From Gammaproteobacteria bacterium (GTDB lineage: Bacteria > Pseudomonadota > Gammaproteobacteria > Burkholderiales > Gallionellaceae), in the NCBI GenBank assembly GCA_018813765.1, contig JAHJBC010000006.1:310001-374000 (forward strand): 64,000 nucleotides of DNA. The letters run 5' to 3'. The translations under genes and the position numbers were made by a program. Every line of letters begins with the position of its first letter. Position 1 is the stretch's first letter. The notes under the pieces are model-generated. The model was not told where the DNA came from. It worked only from the letters and a program-made list of their open reading frames with translations, and ran no database searches. Positions 53,050 through 61,938 of this stretch are shown here, in pieces.

Positions 53050-53645
53050 GCATCTGGAACGAACGCTACGCCGGCGACGACTATCACTTTGGCACCGAAC
53101 CGAACGCCTTTCTCGTCTCGCAAAAGACGCTGCTCAAACCGGGCATGCGATGCCTGGCGGTGGCAGACGGCGAAGGACGCAACGGCGTGTGGCTGGCGGA
53201 ACTGGGGTTGGAAGTGCTGTCGGTCGATTCATCGCATGTGGCACAGGCCAAGGCGAAGAAGCTGGCGCATGAACGCGGCGTGGCGATGCTGTTTGAGCAG
53301 GTCGATCTGCTGCAATGGGACTGTGGCGTGGATGATTTTGATGTGGTTGTCGCCATCTTCATCCAGTTCGTGAACTCGCCGGAACGCGAGCAGATGTTCG
53401 CCGCCATCAAGCGTTGCCTCAGGCCGGGCGGTCTGCTGTTGCTGCAAGGCTACACGCCGCGCCAGTTGGAATACAAGACTGGCGGTCCGTCGCAGGCGGA
53501 GAATCTCTATACCGAGGCGATGCTGCGCAAGGAATTTGCCGACATGGAGATATTGCACCTGCGCGAGCACGACAGTGAAATTCGCGAGGGCGCGGGCCAC
53601 AGCGGCATGTCGGCATTGATCGACATGGTGGCGCGCAAGTGCTGA
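53046..53645 (+). CDS. Class I SAM-dependent methyltransferase (TehB/thiopurine-like)
   Basis: 199 residues from an ATG overlapping the transporter stop. It starts MSIWNERYAGDDYHFGTEPNAFL, then motif I as CLAVADGEGRNGVWLAELG, the acidic end of beta 2 as LEVLSVDSS, motif II as DFDVVVAIFIQF and RCLRPGGLLLLQGY. This start is typical of small detoxifying methyltransferases. Translational coupling suggests a shared, unidentified substrate with the AEC carrier. Confidence 0.87.
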   Translation: MSIWNERYAGDDYHFGTEPNAFLVSQKTLLKPGMRCLAVADGEGRNGVWLAELGLEVLSVDSSHVAQAKAKKLAHERGVAMLFEQVDLLQWDCGVDDFDVVVAIFIQFVNSPEREQMFAAIKRCLRPGGLLLLQGYTPRQLEYKTGGPSQAENLYTEAMLRKEFADMEILHLREHDSEIREGAGHSGMSALIDMVARKC

Positions 53646-53646
53646 G

Positions 53647-53820
53647 TTACTTCTCGATCTCTTTCTTGTACTGGTCGTAAGTCGGTGCCGGTGTCATGGC
53701 CCGCTCGTTGGGCGAGCGTTTGGCATCGTTGTTGGCCTTGATGCCATCGTAAAGGTTGCGGGCGGGGTCGGCGCATGCGGTCAGTGCCAGTGCTGCGAGG
53801 ATTGCGAACAGGTATCTCAT
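53647..53820 (-). CDS. Small lipoprotein
   Basis: 57 residues: MRYLFAILAALALTACADPA with lipobox LTAC, so Cys16 would be lipidated. The mature part is only about 40 residues, hydrophilic and helical (RNLYDGIKANNDAKRSPNER...TYDQYKKEIEK). No family is recognised. It begins 11 bp after trxC on the same strand and ends one base from the convergent methyltransferase gene. Confidence 0.75.
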   Translation of the reverse strand: MRYLFAILAALALTACADPARNLYDGIKANNDAKRSPNERAMTPAPTYDQYKKEIEK

Positions 53821-53831
53821 CGTCACTCCGG

Positions 53832-54266
53832 TCAGGTTCTGGATCTCATCCAGGATTCGATCAGCGCGGCATCCATCGCGCCGAGTTTCCGGTCCACCTC
53901 GACACCGCCCTTGAACAGTGCCAGCGTGGGGATGCTCTGGATATTGTACTGCGCGGCGATCTGCTGCGCGTCCTCGGTGTTCAGCTTGGCTACACGGACG
54001 TTCGGCTCCAGTCGCTGCGCCGCCTTCTCGTAGGCCGGGGCCATCATGCGGCAGGGGCCGCACCAGGGCGCCCAGAAATCCACCAGCACCGGAATGTCGC
54101 TGTTGCCGATGTGGCGCATGAAATTGCCCTCGTTCAGCTCCACCGGGTGAGCCGTGAACAGCGGCTGCTTGCACTTGCCACAGGTGGGGGCGGCTTCCAG
54201 CTTGTCGGATGGGACGCGGTTGACCGCATCGCAATGCGGGCAGACGATATGTTTGGGGGTGTTCAT
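53832..54266 (-). CDS. trxC: Thioredoxin 2 (zinc-ribbon thioredoxin)
   Basis: 144 residues. The N-terminal zinc ribbon CPHCDAVNRVPSDK...CGKCKQPLF precedes a thioredoxin fold with active site DFWAPWCGPCRMMAP and the cis-proline stretch IQSIPTLALFKGG. It reduces disulfides in the cytosol, especially under oxidative stress, and OxyR control is usual elsewhere. No OxyR site is obvious upstream. Confidence 0.95.
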   Translation of the reverse strand: MNTPKHIVCPHCDAVNRVPSDKLEAAPTCGKCKQPLFTAHPVELNEGNFMRHIGNSDIPVLVDFWAPWCGPCRMMAPAYEKAAQRLEPNVRVAKLNTEDAQQIAAQYNIQSIPTLALFKGGVEVDRKLGAMDAALIESWMRSRT

Positions 54267-54347
54267 TACTGCTCCAGAAAATTAGTGGATTCTAATATAG
54301 TGGAGGTGGGCGGGGAATTCAAGCTTGAAATAAGGTCTCCGGACCTT

Positions 54348-54469
54348 GTCATTCCGGCGAAGGCCGGAATCCAGTCGATACGACATTCCCGCGAAGCGGG
54401 ACAAGAATAATGTTGTCGGCTTTGCCGGATTTCTTGATCTTGCTGGATTCCGGCCTTCGCCGGAATGAC
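54348..54469. repeat. Palindromic repeat, family A, composite
   Basis: Outer arms GTCATTCCGGCGAAGGCCGG and CCGGCCTTCGCCGGAATGAC are inverted, with a nested TTCCCGCGAAGCGGGACAA hairpin as in the copy at 40294. It fills the spacer between trxC and nadC, both leftward. Confidence 0.88.
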
Positions 54470-54475
54470 GGTAAA

Positions 54476-55312
54476 TCAAGGCAGGTTAATCCGCATCGAC
54501 AGATCGACAGCCTTGATGTCCTTGGTCAGTGCGCCTATCGAGATGCGGTCCACCCCGGTTTCGGCCACGAGACGTACGTTCTCCAGCGTGATGCCGCCCG
54601 AGGCTTCCAGTTCGGCGCGTCCGGCGGCGTGATTCACTGCCAGACGCATGTCCGCCAGCGAGAAGTTGTCGAGCAGCACCAGTTGCGCTCCGGCATTCAG
54701 CGCCTCGTCCAGTTCCGCCAGCGTCTCCACCTCGATCTGGATGGAGATGCCCGGCGGCGTGATCTGGAAAGCCAGTTCCATCACCTCGCCGATGCCGCCC
54801 GCCGCCGCGATGTGGTTCTCCTTGATCAGCACGCCGTCGTAAAGTCCGGTGCGCTGGTTGTGCCCGCCGCCCACCAGCACCGCATGCTTCTGCGCCACGC
54901 GCAGACCGGGCAGGGTCTTGCGTGTATCCATGATCTTTGCCTTCGTCCCCGCCACGGCATCCACATAACGCCGCGTCGCGGAGGCGACCGCAGAGAGCGT
55001 CTGCACGAAGTTCAGCGCCGGACGCTCCGCGCTGAGCATGGCGCGCGCATCGCCGTGGATTTCGCACAGCGTCTGGTTTGCCTCGACGGTGTCGCCTTCC
55101 TTGAACTTCCAGACAATCTTGCAGTTCGGGTCGAGCGCAAGAAAGCACTCCTCGAACCACAGCGTGCCGCACAGCACGGTGGCCTCGCGCGTAATGACGG
55201 TGGCGTTTGCCCGGCCATGTTCCGCAATGAGCAGGGCGGTCAGGTCTCCCTGGCCGATATCCTCTTCGAGAGCGGCGCGGACGTTGGTGCGGATATGATG
55301 GGACAGGCTCAT
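54476..55312 (-). CDS. nadC: Nicotinate-nucleotide pyrophosphorylase (quinolinate phosphoribosyltransferase)
   Basis: 278 residues. LEEDIGQGDLTALLI, LNFVQTLSAVASATRRYVDAV, the DTRKTLPGLRVAQKHAVLVGGGHNQRTGLYDGVLIKENHI active-site run (split here by position only) and VEVETLAELDEAL are diagnostic. It converts quinolinate to nicotinate mononucleotide in NAD synthesis. It follows a membrane-protein gene by 25 bp. nadA and nadB are not in the window. Confidence 0.96.
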   Translation of the reverse strand: MSLSHHIRTNVRAALEEDIGQGDLTALLIAEHGRANATVITREATVLCGTLWFEECFLALDPNCKIVWKFKEGDTVEANQTLCEIHGDARAMLSAERPALNFVQTLSAVASATRRYVDAVAGTKAKIMDTRKTLPGLRVAQKHAVLVGGGHNQRTGLYDGVLIKENHIAAAGGIGEVMELAFQITPPGISIQIEVETLAELDEALNAGAQLVLLDNFSLADMRLAVNHAAGRAELEASGGITLENVRLVAETGVDRISIGALTKDIKAVDLSMRINLP

Positions 55313-55337
55313 AGGGTAGGCAGGTCAGGGTATGCGA

Positions 55338-55808
55338 TCAGGCGGGATCCCGGTTTTCAGCCAGGGTACGCAGGTAGGTTACGAAATCGGGGTCTTCGCC
55401 GCGCAACTGTTCGCCGAGTGCGGTGCGGAAGTCCTCACGCTGGCACCACTCGCGCATATAGTCCTCCCACGAGCGCCAGCGGCGCAACTGCTTGTCCGAC
55501 ATCTTGTCTTCGTAAAGCAGCAGGTAGGCGCGTTCGAACAGCGAGATCAGCATGCTGAATATGATGTACATGCGCTCGCGCTGCTGGTCGTCCAGCAAAG
55601 GTGTGCTTGCTGCGGAGAACAGGCGCAGGTCGGGGTTCTCCAGCGCGACCTTGAGGAAGTCCTGATAGTTGTCGGAAAGCAGCTGGTACACCTCCTCATC
55701 CTCGTTGTCGCGCTCCTTGCGCTGCTCGAAGATGAAGACGAAGATAGCCAGCGGCAGACCGACCACGGTGACGATGTAACTCAGCAGTTCCCAAGTTTCC
55801 AGATTCAT
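55338..55808 (-). CDS. Single-pass membrane protein of unknown function
   Basis: 156 residues. One helix near the N terminus ([22 protein letters not shown]) is followed by a basic/acidic cytosolic helical domain: [26 protein letters not shown], a [21 protein letters not shown] helix, and [21 protein letters not shown]. This pattern recurs in uncharacterised proteins of similar size; I cannot name a function. The clpB promoter starts 45 bases from its ATG in the other direction. Confidence 0.72.
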   Translation of the reverse strand: MNLETWELLSYIVTVVGLPLAIFVFIFEQRKERDNEDEEVYQLLSDNYQDFLKVALENPDLRLFSAASTPLLDDQQRERMYIIFSMLISLFERAYLLLYEDKMSDKQLRRWRSWEDYMREWCQREDFRTALGEQLRGEDPDFVTYLRTLAENRDPA

Positions 55809-55852
55809 GGGCGAAACGTAACCTGCCCGCTATTCCCGGTCAATAGCGCCCA

Positions 55853-55880
55853 CTTGAAATCGGCCGTTGTTGCCCCATAT
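55853..55880 (+). promoter_or_regulatory. Sigma-32 heat-shock promoter of clpB
   Basis: CTTGAA (55853-55858) and CCCCATAT (55873-55880) are separated by 14 bases, an almost ideal match to the RpoH consensus CTTGAA-N13-15-CCCCAT-T. The clpB ATG follows 33 bases after the -10 element, with AGGGAG as ribosome site. Confidence 0.9.
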
Positions 55881-55913
55881 GGCTCACAGTCATCCAATTT
55901 CAGGGAGTGGATC

Positions 55914-58499
55914 ATGCGATTCGACAAGTTCACCACCAAGCTGCAGCAAGCCCTTTCCGATGCCCAGAGCCTGGCCGTCGGCAGCGACAACCAGTTCATC
56001 GAGCCTCAGCACCTGCTGCTGGCGTTGCTCAACGATCCCGACAGCGGGGCGGGCTCGCTGCTGGCCCGCGCGGGCGGCAATACCAATGCGCTCAAGACCG
56101 CACTCAACGAGGCCGTGACGCGTCTACCCAAGGTGGAAGGCCACGGCGGCGAAGTGCAGGTCGGGCGCGACCTGTCCAACCTGTTCAACCTCACCGACAA
56201 GGAAGCGCAGAAGCGCGGCGACCAGTTCATCGCTTCGGAGATGTTCCTGCTCGCGCTCACCAACGACAAGGGCGAATGCGGTCGGCTGCTCAAGCAGCAC
56301 GGTGTGAGCCGTGCGCCGCTGGAGACCGCCATCAATGCCGTGCGCGGCGGCGAATCGGTCGGTTCGCAGGAAGCCGAAGGCCAGCGCGAGTCGCTGAAGA
56401 AATACACCCTCGACCTCACCGAGCGCGCGCGCCATGGCAAACTCGATCCGGTCATCGGCCGCGACGACGAGATCCGCCGCGCCATCCAGGTGTTGCAGCG
56501 CCGCACCAAGAACAACCCGGTGCTGATCGGCGAGCCCGGCGTGGGCAAGACCGCGATCGTCGAAGGTCTGGCGCAGCGCATCATCAACGGCGAAGTGCCG
56601 GAATCGCTCAAGGGCAAAAAGGTGTTGTCGCTGGACATGGCAGCGTTGCTGGCCGGTGCCAAGTATCGCGGCGAATTCGAGGAACGCCTGAAGAACGTGC
56701 TCAAGGAACTGTCGCAGGACGAAGGCAAGACCATCGTCTTCATCGACGAGCTGCACACCATGGTCGGCGCAGGCAAGGCAGAGGGCGCGATGGATGCGGG
56801 CAACATGCTCAAGCCCGCGCTGGCGCGCGGCGAGTTGCACTGCATCGGCGCGACCACACTGGACGAATACCGCAAATACATCGAGAAAGACGCCGCGCTG
56901 GAACGCCGCTTCCAGAAGGTGCTGGTGGACGAACCCAGTGTCGAATCCACCATCGCCATCCTGCGCGGTTTGCAGGAGAAATACGAACTGCACCACGGTG
57001 TCGAGATCACCGACCCCGCCATCGTCGCGGCGGCGGAGCTTTCGCACAGATACATCACCGACCGCTTCCTGCCGGACAAGGCCATCGACCTCATCGACGA
57101 AGCCGCCGCGCGCATCAAGATGGAGATCGACTCCAAGCCGGAAGTCATGGACAAGCTCGATCGTCGCCTGATCCAGCTCAAGATCGAGCGTGAAGCCGTG
57201 AAGAAGGAAAAAGACGAAGCCTCGCGCAAGCGCACGGCTCTGATCGAGGACGAGATCAAGAAGCTGGAGCGCGAGTACGCCGACCTCGAAGAAATATGGA
57301 AAGCGGAGAAGGGCGCGGCACAAGGCGCAGCCAACGTGAAGGAAGAGATCGACCATGTGAAGGCCGAGATGGCTTCCCTGCAACGCGAAGGTAAACTGGA
57401 GAAAGTCGCCGAGCTGCAATACGGCAAGCTGCCGCAACTCGAAGCCAAACTGAAAGAAGCCGCGCAGCGCGAAGCCGAAGGGGCCGGGCAGAAGAACAAA
57501 CTGCTGCGCACCCAGGTCGGCGCGGAAGAGATCGCCGAAGTGGTCAGCCGCGCCACCGGCATCCCGGTCAGCAAGATGATGCAGGGCGAGCGCGACAAGT
57601 TGCTCAAGATGGAAGACAAGCTGCACGAGCGCGTGGTGGGGCAGGACGAGGCCGTGCGTCTGGTGTCCGATGCCATCCGTCGTTCGCGCTCCGGCCTGTC
57701 CGACCCCAACCGCCCCTACGGTTCCTTCCTGTTCCTCGGCCCCACCGGTGTGGGCAAGACCGAGCTGTGCAAGGCGCTGGCCGGCTTCATGTTCGACTCG
57801 GAAGACCATCTCATCCGCATCGACATGAGCGAATACATGGAGAAGCATTCCGTCGCGCGCCTGATCGGCGCGCCGCCCGGTTATGTCGGATATGAAGAAG
57901 GCGGTGGCTTGACCGAGGCCGTGCGTCGCAAGCCCTATTCCGTCATCCTGCTGGATGAGGTGGAGAAGGCACACCCGGATGTGTTCAACGTGCTGCTGCA
58001 GGCGCTGGACGACGGTCGTATGACCGACGGCCAGGGACGTACCGTGGACTTCAAGAACACCGTCATCGTGATGACCTCCAATCTGGGGTCGCAGATGATC
58101 CAGCAGATGTCCGGCGACGATTACCAGGTGGTGAAGCTGGCGGTGATGGGCGAGGTGAAGAGCTACTTCCGCCCCGAGTTCATCAACCGCATCGACGAGG
58201 TCGTTGTCTTCCATGCGCTGGACGAGAAGAACATCAAATCCATCGCGCGCATCCAGCTGCAGTATCTGGAGAAACGCCTGGCCGCGATGGAGATGAAGCT
58301 GACCATCAGCGATGCCGCGCTGAGCGAAATCGCCAACGCCGGTTTCGATCCGGTGTATGGTGCAAGGCCGTTGAAGCGCGCCATCCAGGCCCAGTTGGAG
58401 AATCCGCTGGCCAAGCACATCCTTGAGGGGCATTTTGCCGCCAAGGATACGATCAAGGTGGATTGCAAAGCGGGAGTCATGCGCTTTGACAAGGGTTGA
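55914..58499 (+). CDS. clpB: ATP-dependent disaggregase ClpB
   Basis: 861 residues from the ATG at 55914; the frame is open for about 580 bp more upstream, but that part is antisense to the neighbouring gene. Domains: Clp N-domain ([16 protein letters not shown]), first AAA+ with [15 protein letters not shown] and [13 protein letters not shown], coiled-coil M-domain (about 400-530, [20 protein letters not shown]), and second AAA+ with [15 protein letters not shown] and [14 protein letters not shown]. It resolves aggregates with DnaK. A strong sigma-32 promoter lies upstream. Confidence 0.98.
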   Translation: MRFDKFTTKLQQALSDAQSLAVGSDNQFIEPQHLLLALLNDPDSGAGSLLARAGGNTNALKTALNEAVTRLPKVEGHGGEVQVGRDLSNLFNLTDKEAQKRGDQFIASEMFLLALTNDKGECGRLLKQHGVSRAPLETAINAVRGGESVGSQEAEGQRESLKKYTLDLTERARHGKLDPVIGRDDEIRRAIQVLQRRTKNNPVLIGEPGVGKTAIVEGLAQRIINGEVPESLKGKKVLSLDMAALLAGAKYRGEFEERLKNVLKELSQDEGKTIVFIDELHTMVGAGKAEGAMDAGNMLKPALARGELHCIGATTLDEYRKYIEKDAALERRFQKVLVDEPSVESTIAILRGLQEKYELHHGVEITDPAIVAAAELSHRYITDRFLPDKAIDLIDEAAARIKMEIDSKPEVMDKLDRRLIQLKIEREAVKKEKDEASRKRTALIEDEIKKLEREYADLEEIWKAEKGAAQGAANVKEEIDHVKAEMASLQREGKLEKVAELQYGKLPQLEAKLKEAAQREAEGAGQKNKLLRTQVGAEEIAEVVSRATGIPVSKMMQGERDKLLKMEDKLHERVVGQDEAVRLVSDAIRRSRSGLSDPNRPYGSFLFLGPTGVGKTELCKALAGFMFDSEDHLIRIDMSEYMEKHSVARLIGAPPGYVGYEEGGGLTEAVRRKPYSVILLDEVEKAHPDVFNVLLQALDDGRMTDGQGRTVDFKNTVIVMTSNLGSQMIQQMSGDDYQVVKLAVMGEVKSYFRPEFINRIDEVVVFHALDEKNIKSIARIQLQYLEKRLAAMEMKLTISDAALSEIANAGFDPVYGARPLKRAIQAQLENPLAKHILEGHFAAKDTIKVDCKAGVMRFDKG

Positions 58500-58528
58500 G
58501 CGGCACGGACCAACAAGGGCGAACAGGA

Positions 58529-58831
58529 ATGCAGATCAAATATGGACCAAACTTGCCGGGAGAACCTCCCAGCCCTTTCCGCAAGGTGGCGGCGCTGGTC
58601 GTCACTGCGGTATTGGTTGTATTGGCGTTGATGTTCTCTGCAGTGGTACTCGCGGTTATCTTTGTTCTCGGCGCGATAGCCTCTGGGTATCTGTGGTGGA
58701 AGACGCGCGAGGTGCGCAAGCAGATGCGCGCTTACTCATCGCAGGCGGCGGAGGTCGAGCGGCAACCGGGTGACGACGCCGTGTTCGAGGGTGAAGTGAT
58801 CCGGGTGGTCGAGCCGGATGAAGTGCGGTAA
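58529..58831 (+). CDS. Small two-helix membrane protein
   Basis: 100 residues from the ATG at 58529 (CAGGAA upstream). A short N-terminal cytosolic part is followed by one long or two short hydrophobic helices (VAALVVTAVLVVLALMFSAV, LAVIFVLGAIASGYLWW) and a charged C-terminal tail (FEGEVIRVVEPDEVR). It follows clpB by 29 bp and ends at a terminator, so it may be heat-shock induced with clpB. The function is unknown. Confidence 0.7.
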   Translation: MQIKYGPNLPGEPPSPFRKVAALVVTAVLVVLALMFSAVVLAVIFVLGAIASGYLWWKTREVRKQMRAYSSQAAEVERQPGDDAVFEGEVIRVVEPDEVR

Positions 58832-58853
58832 GGCTGAATTCAAGAACCAGAAA

Positions 58854-58886
58854 CAGAAAGCCCGGCATCGCCGGGCTTTCTGTTTG
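58854..58886. terminator. Intrinsic terminator after clpB operon (bidirectional)
   Basis: CAGAAAGCCCGGC and GCCGGGCTTTCTG form a 13-bp stem with a three-base loop, followed by a short T-stretch on the + strand and CTTTCTG/AAAG-rich flanks on the other. It lies between convergent genes and can stop both. The core GAAAGCCCGG...CCGGGCTTTC is repeated at 63257. Confidence 0.82.
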
Positions 58887-58907
58887 CAGTTGCCAATCAG
58901 TGCGCTT

Positions 58908-60245
58908 TCAGAGCGCCGCTTCGGCGGTCGCAAATTGCGGTGCTCTCGAAAGATCAACTTCCCCGACCGGTTTGCGCAAGGTCGAATCTCCGATCCGCAT
59001 CAATTCGGCATCTTCCGGGCTCCAAAGAAGCTGATAGACGGCCAGCGTTTCCTGCTTGCCGCGGAACGTCGCGCGGGCGATGGGAATCGCGGTATGGCCT
59101 GAGTCGGAGGGCAGGTCGTCGATGACGTCCTGTGTAGTCATGGTCTGGTGCGCCCGCGTGATCGATGCGATGCGGGCAGCGACATTCACGGTGTCGCCGA
59201 ACACATCGTTGGCCTTGAGGATGACATCGCCGATATGGAAGCCGATGCGGACAGCGATCTGATGATCGCCGCCGGGTCTTTCCGTATCGATCACGGTATG
59301 CATGGCGCGGGCGGCCTGAGCCGCGCGCAATGCGTTCGGGAAGGTGCACATGATTTCGTCGCCGATCGTCTTGATCATGGTGCCCTTGTGCCTGGCGACC
59401 TCCTGCTTCAACAGATTCAGCGTGCGCGTGATCATGTTCAGCGCAGCCTCGTTCCCCAACTGGTCATAAAGGGCGGTGCTGCCGCTGATATCGGCGAACA
59501 GGACTGCCATCTTCCTTGTCTGGTGGGTCGAATAAACGGCGCGGTTCTGGATGGCCATGTTCTGCGTTTCGGCGTAATGCAGGATCTTCGCGATACGTGC
59601 GAAGCGCAGCTTGATGGCAAAGTCGGTGGGCGTCAGTCCAAACTGGTTCTTGATCCTCAGTTTCGCGCCGTGGATCAGCAGCAGCAGCACGATATCGGCA
59701 TTGCCGCGCTCGATGGCGAGGAAGATCGGGATCTGCCCGTCCTGGCTGAAATTGACCTCCACATCCGAGACGAGCAACTGATGCAATGCGGCAAAGTCGC
59801 CGTTGAAGATGGCGGAGAGCACCGAGTGCCTGGAATCGATGGTGTCGCGCATGTGGCTGACAGCCACCGGCAATTCAGCAGTCGACTCGTACTTCTTCTC
59901 GTTCGCTGCCTCTTGTTCAGCCTTCCTCCGGTCATAAAACTTGTAAAGCAAGGCCATCGCCACCAGCACGCCGGAAGCCACGATCATCGCAGTCCGGCTG
60001 ATACCGAGCTGGGTCGCCAACTGGTCCGGCAGATTGGCGCCGATGGCCAGCACCGAGACCGTGAGGAACAGCATCAGCTTGAGATAACGGAACAGCGAGA
60101 TGAAGACCGTTGCCACCAGTGCGATCAGCAACAGATTGCGATCGACCACATTTCCGAAAAAACTGGGGGGCAGGTTGGCGCCGAACGCCATCAATGAAAC
60201 GATCAACAGAAGCCAGACTTCCCTGCTTTTGATATTGAATTGCAT
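58908..60245 (-). CDS. Membrane class III nucleotide cyclase with ankyrin repeats
   Basis: 445 residues. Three or four membrane helices (about 8-110) are followed by a short linker, two to three ankyrin repeats (about 140-220: SVLSAIFNGDFAALHQLL, IPIFLAIERGNADIVLLLLIHGA) and a class III cyclase domain (about 245-410). Catalytic elements: metal Asp in VLFADISGST, second Asp in IGDEIM, adenine-selecting Lys in TMIKTIGDE and Asp in NDVFGDTVNVAAR, whose Asn and Arg stabilise the transition state. The Lys/Asp pair predicts cAMP rather than cGMP. Translation probably depends on the GEMM-type riboswitch and Shine-Dalgarno hairpin just upstream. Confidence 0.92.
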   Translation of the reverse strand: MQFNIKSREVWLLLIVSLMAFGANLPPSFFGNVVDRNLLLIALVATVFISLFRYLKLMLFLTVSVLAIGANLPDQLATQLGISRTAMIVASGVLVAMALLYKFYDRRKAEQEAANEKKYESTAELPVAVSHMRDTIDSRHSVLSAIFNGDFAALHQLLVSDVEVNFSQDGQIPIFLAIERGNADIVLLLLIHGAKLRIKNQFGLTPTDFAIKLRFARIAKILHYAETQNMAIQNRAVYSTHQTRKMAVLFADISGSTALYDQLGNEAALNMITRTLNLLKQEVARHKGTMIKTIGDEIMCTFPNALRAAQAARAMHTVIDTERPGGDHQIAVRIGFHIGDVILKANDVFGDTVNVAARIASITRAHQTMTTQDVIDDLPSDSGHTAIPIARATFRGKQETLAVYQLLWSPEDAELMRIGDSTLRKPVGEVDLSRAPQFATAEAAL

Positions 60246-60248
60246 GAT

Positions 60249-60283
60249 CCCTCCTGTTCCATATTCGCTATCGGAGAGGAGGG
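60249..60283 (-). promoter_or_regulatory. Shine-Dalgarno/anti-Shine-Dalgarno hairpin of the cyclase mRNA
   Basis: In the leftward transcript CCCTCCT (60283-60277) precedes and is fully complementary to AGGAGGG (60255-60249), the ribosome site three bases before the ATG at 60245. A 21-base loop separates them. Pairing would hide the ribosome site, which gives the upstream aptamer a plausible translational switch. Confidence 0.65.
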
Positions 60284-60339
60284 GCGCAAATTTCGGCAGG
60301 ACGATACGGAGATCTAACGGGAACCACTCGAAGGAAGAG

Positions 60340-60432
60340 GTGGCTACCGGCAGTCCCGCTGTCCTGGAACCATCAAGGTTCGTTAGACCGGAAACTTTGC
60401 GTCCCTACTTTTCAATAGGTTTGCCTTTTTTA
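60340..60432 (-). ncRNA. GEMM-type cyclic dinucleotide riboswitch aptamer
   Basis: Read leftward, the RNA shows the GEMM-I core in order: GGCAAACC; a stem CCUAUU/AGUAGG closed by a GAAA tetraloop; the conserved GGGACGCAAAG joiner; CCGGUCUAACG, which includes the tetraloop-receptor side; the variable stem AACC-UUGAU-GGUU; then AGCGGGACUGCCGG and GGUAGCC closing the 3' half. Both GAAA loop and receptor are kept. The base before the last G of GGCAAACC is G, as in c-di-GMP sensors rather than cGAMP-type A variants. It lies about 95 bases upstream of the cyclase start. Confidence 0.85.
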
Positions 60433-60553
60433 ACTGCACTTCTAAAACCTTGCGGCCATTATCCACCCGATTTCCCCGCGTTCGCAAGGGCTTTTTTCGC
60501 TAAGGAAAAGCGTACCCGACAAAAGAATACCGGCTTTTCTGGGGGGGCGATGG

Positions 60554-61558
60554 CTACTGGGACTTCACTGCCCGCGCCCTTAATTGTCCGCATGCTCCTT
60601 CCACCTCCTGCCCGGCAGAATCGCGCAACTGGGTGATGATACCGCGCTGCTTCAGCGTGCCCAGCATATATGCCATGCGCTCGGTCGAAGGGCGGCGCAT
60701 GGACAGGCCGTCCACCGGGTTGAAAGGGATGAAGTTCATGATCGCGTACTTGCCGGAAAGAAGTTCGACTATCCGCGCCAGTTCGGCATCGCTGTCGTTC
60801 ACCCCTTCGATCAGCGTCCATTGATACTGCACCGGATATCCGCTGGCGCGCGCATATACCTCGCAGAGTTCCACCAGTTCTTCCACCGGGATGCGCGGCG
60901 CGTTGGGCAACAACTTGGCGCGCAACTCTGCATCTGTGCTGTGCAGCGAGAGCGCGAGGGCAGGTTTGACGGTTTCACGGGGCAGGCGTTCAAACACCCG
61001 CATGTCGCCCACCGTCGAAAGCACCAGATCCTTGTATCCGATGTTCCCCTGCATACCCAGCAACTCAATCGCTTCCATCACATTGTCGAGATTGTGGGCC
61101 GGTTCACCCATGCCCATGAACACCACCTTGCGCACCGCGCGGCGCTTGCGCGCCAGCACCACCTGCGCCACGATCTCGGCGCTGCCGAGCTGGCGCAACA
61201 GACCGGCGCGGCCGCTCATGCAGAACACGCATCCCACGGCACAACCCACCTGTGTCGAGATGCACAGTCCGCCGCGCGGCAGCAGCACGCTCTCCACCAT
61301 CTGGCCGTCGTGCAGTTCCACCAGCAGACGAGCCACTTCCTCGTCTGCGGAATATTCACCATGCAGCCGCGCCAGCCCGTTCAACTCCGCCTCGATGGCG
61401 GGCAACTCGTTGCGCAGGGCAGCGGGAAAGAAAGTCTTGGCGGGACTGCCCTTCCTGTCGTACGAACAAACCTGGCTCCAGCCGCGAAACACACGGTCTT
61501 CGTGGCATGGCTTGGCGCCGAGGTCGCGCAGACGTTGACGGAGTTGGGAGATGCGCAT
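60554..61558 (-). CDS. RlmN-like radical SAM methyltransferase (paralogue)
   Basis: 334 residues from the ATG at 61558; a TTG nine codons earlier is less likely. The radical SAM cluster is CAVGCVFC. The additional RlmN/Cfr cysteines are present: LCISTQVGC before the cluster and the methyl-carrying Cys in EGACGQL near the end. GMGEP, STVGD and SLHSTDAELR are SAM-binding motifs. RlmN makes 2-methyladenosine at 23S rRNA A2503 and in some tRNAs. This protein is shorter and more divergent (CMSGRAGLLRQL) than canonical RlmN, and it lacks the usual ndk/hisS neighbourhood, so it is probably a second copy. Confidence 0.85.
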   Translation of the reverse strand: MRISQLRQRLRDLGAKPCHEDRVFRGWSQVCSYDRKGSPAKTFFPAALRNELPAIEAELNGLARLHGEYSADEEVARLLVELHDGQMVESVLLPRGGLCISTQVGCAVGCVFCMSGRAGLLRQLGSAEIVAQVVLARKRRAVRKVVFMGMGEPAHNLDNVMEAIELLGMQGNIGYKDLVLSTVGDMRVFERLPRETVKPALALSLHSTDAELRAKLLPNAPRIPVEELVELCEVYARASGYPVQYQWTLIEGVNDSDAELARIVELLSGKYAIMNFIPFNPVDGLSMRRPSTERMAYMLGTLKQRGIITQLRDSAGQEVEGACGQLRARAVKSQ

Positions 61559-61754
61559 CGGGGCGGGAAAAGCGAGGATCAAATTGCGTATTCAATTGAT
61601 TGCGTTGGAGGCTGTCTGGATTCTATCCCATGCATGGTTGCCGCGCATGGCGCGCGTGTAAATGAGTACGCGCGGCGGTTATGGAAACCGGCGACACCAA
61701 CTTGTGTGCCGTCCGCTACCATAATTCCGGAAATTTTCCATGTACTTACATCTA

Positions 61755-61783
61755 TTGACAGCGTGTATGTCGGCACGTACTGT
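61755..61783 (+). promoter_or_regulatory. Possible sigma-70 promoter of the Sel1/beta-barrel gene
   Basis: TTGACA (61755-61760) and TACTGT (61778-61783) are exactly 17 bp apart, a full -35 match with a weaker -10. The signal-peptide start at 61939 is about 150 bases downstream, leaving a long leader in which a short upstream in-frame ATG (61828) also lies. Confidence 0.5.
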
Positions 61784-61938
61784 TCATTTCCGGATTTGGA
61801 TTATGGTTTATTGAGCCGCCGAACGGAATGAATTACCGTGCGCTAATCAACGAAGGAGGCATTGTGTCAGACAGACTTGGAGACAGCAGTTTGCGAATTG
61901 TGCATCGGCAAAAACAGGATCGAAAGGGGTTCGAAAAG

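Noticed and set aside
55332-55913. N-terminal extension of clpB
   Set aside because: It is antisense to the 156-residue membrane-protein gene and upstream of the sigma-32 promoter; the ATG at 55914 begins the normal ClpB N-domain.
56124-58433. 769-codon open frame antisense to clpB, and similar long antisense frames over hom, mfd and the PAS-GGDEF-EAL gene
   Set aside because: GC-rich codon bias keeps antisense frames open. Their translations have no recognisable domains, while the opposite strand encodes well-conserved proteins.
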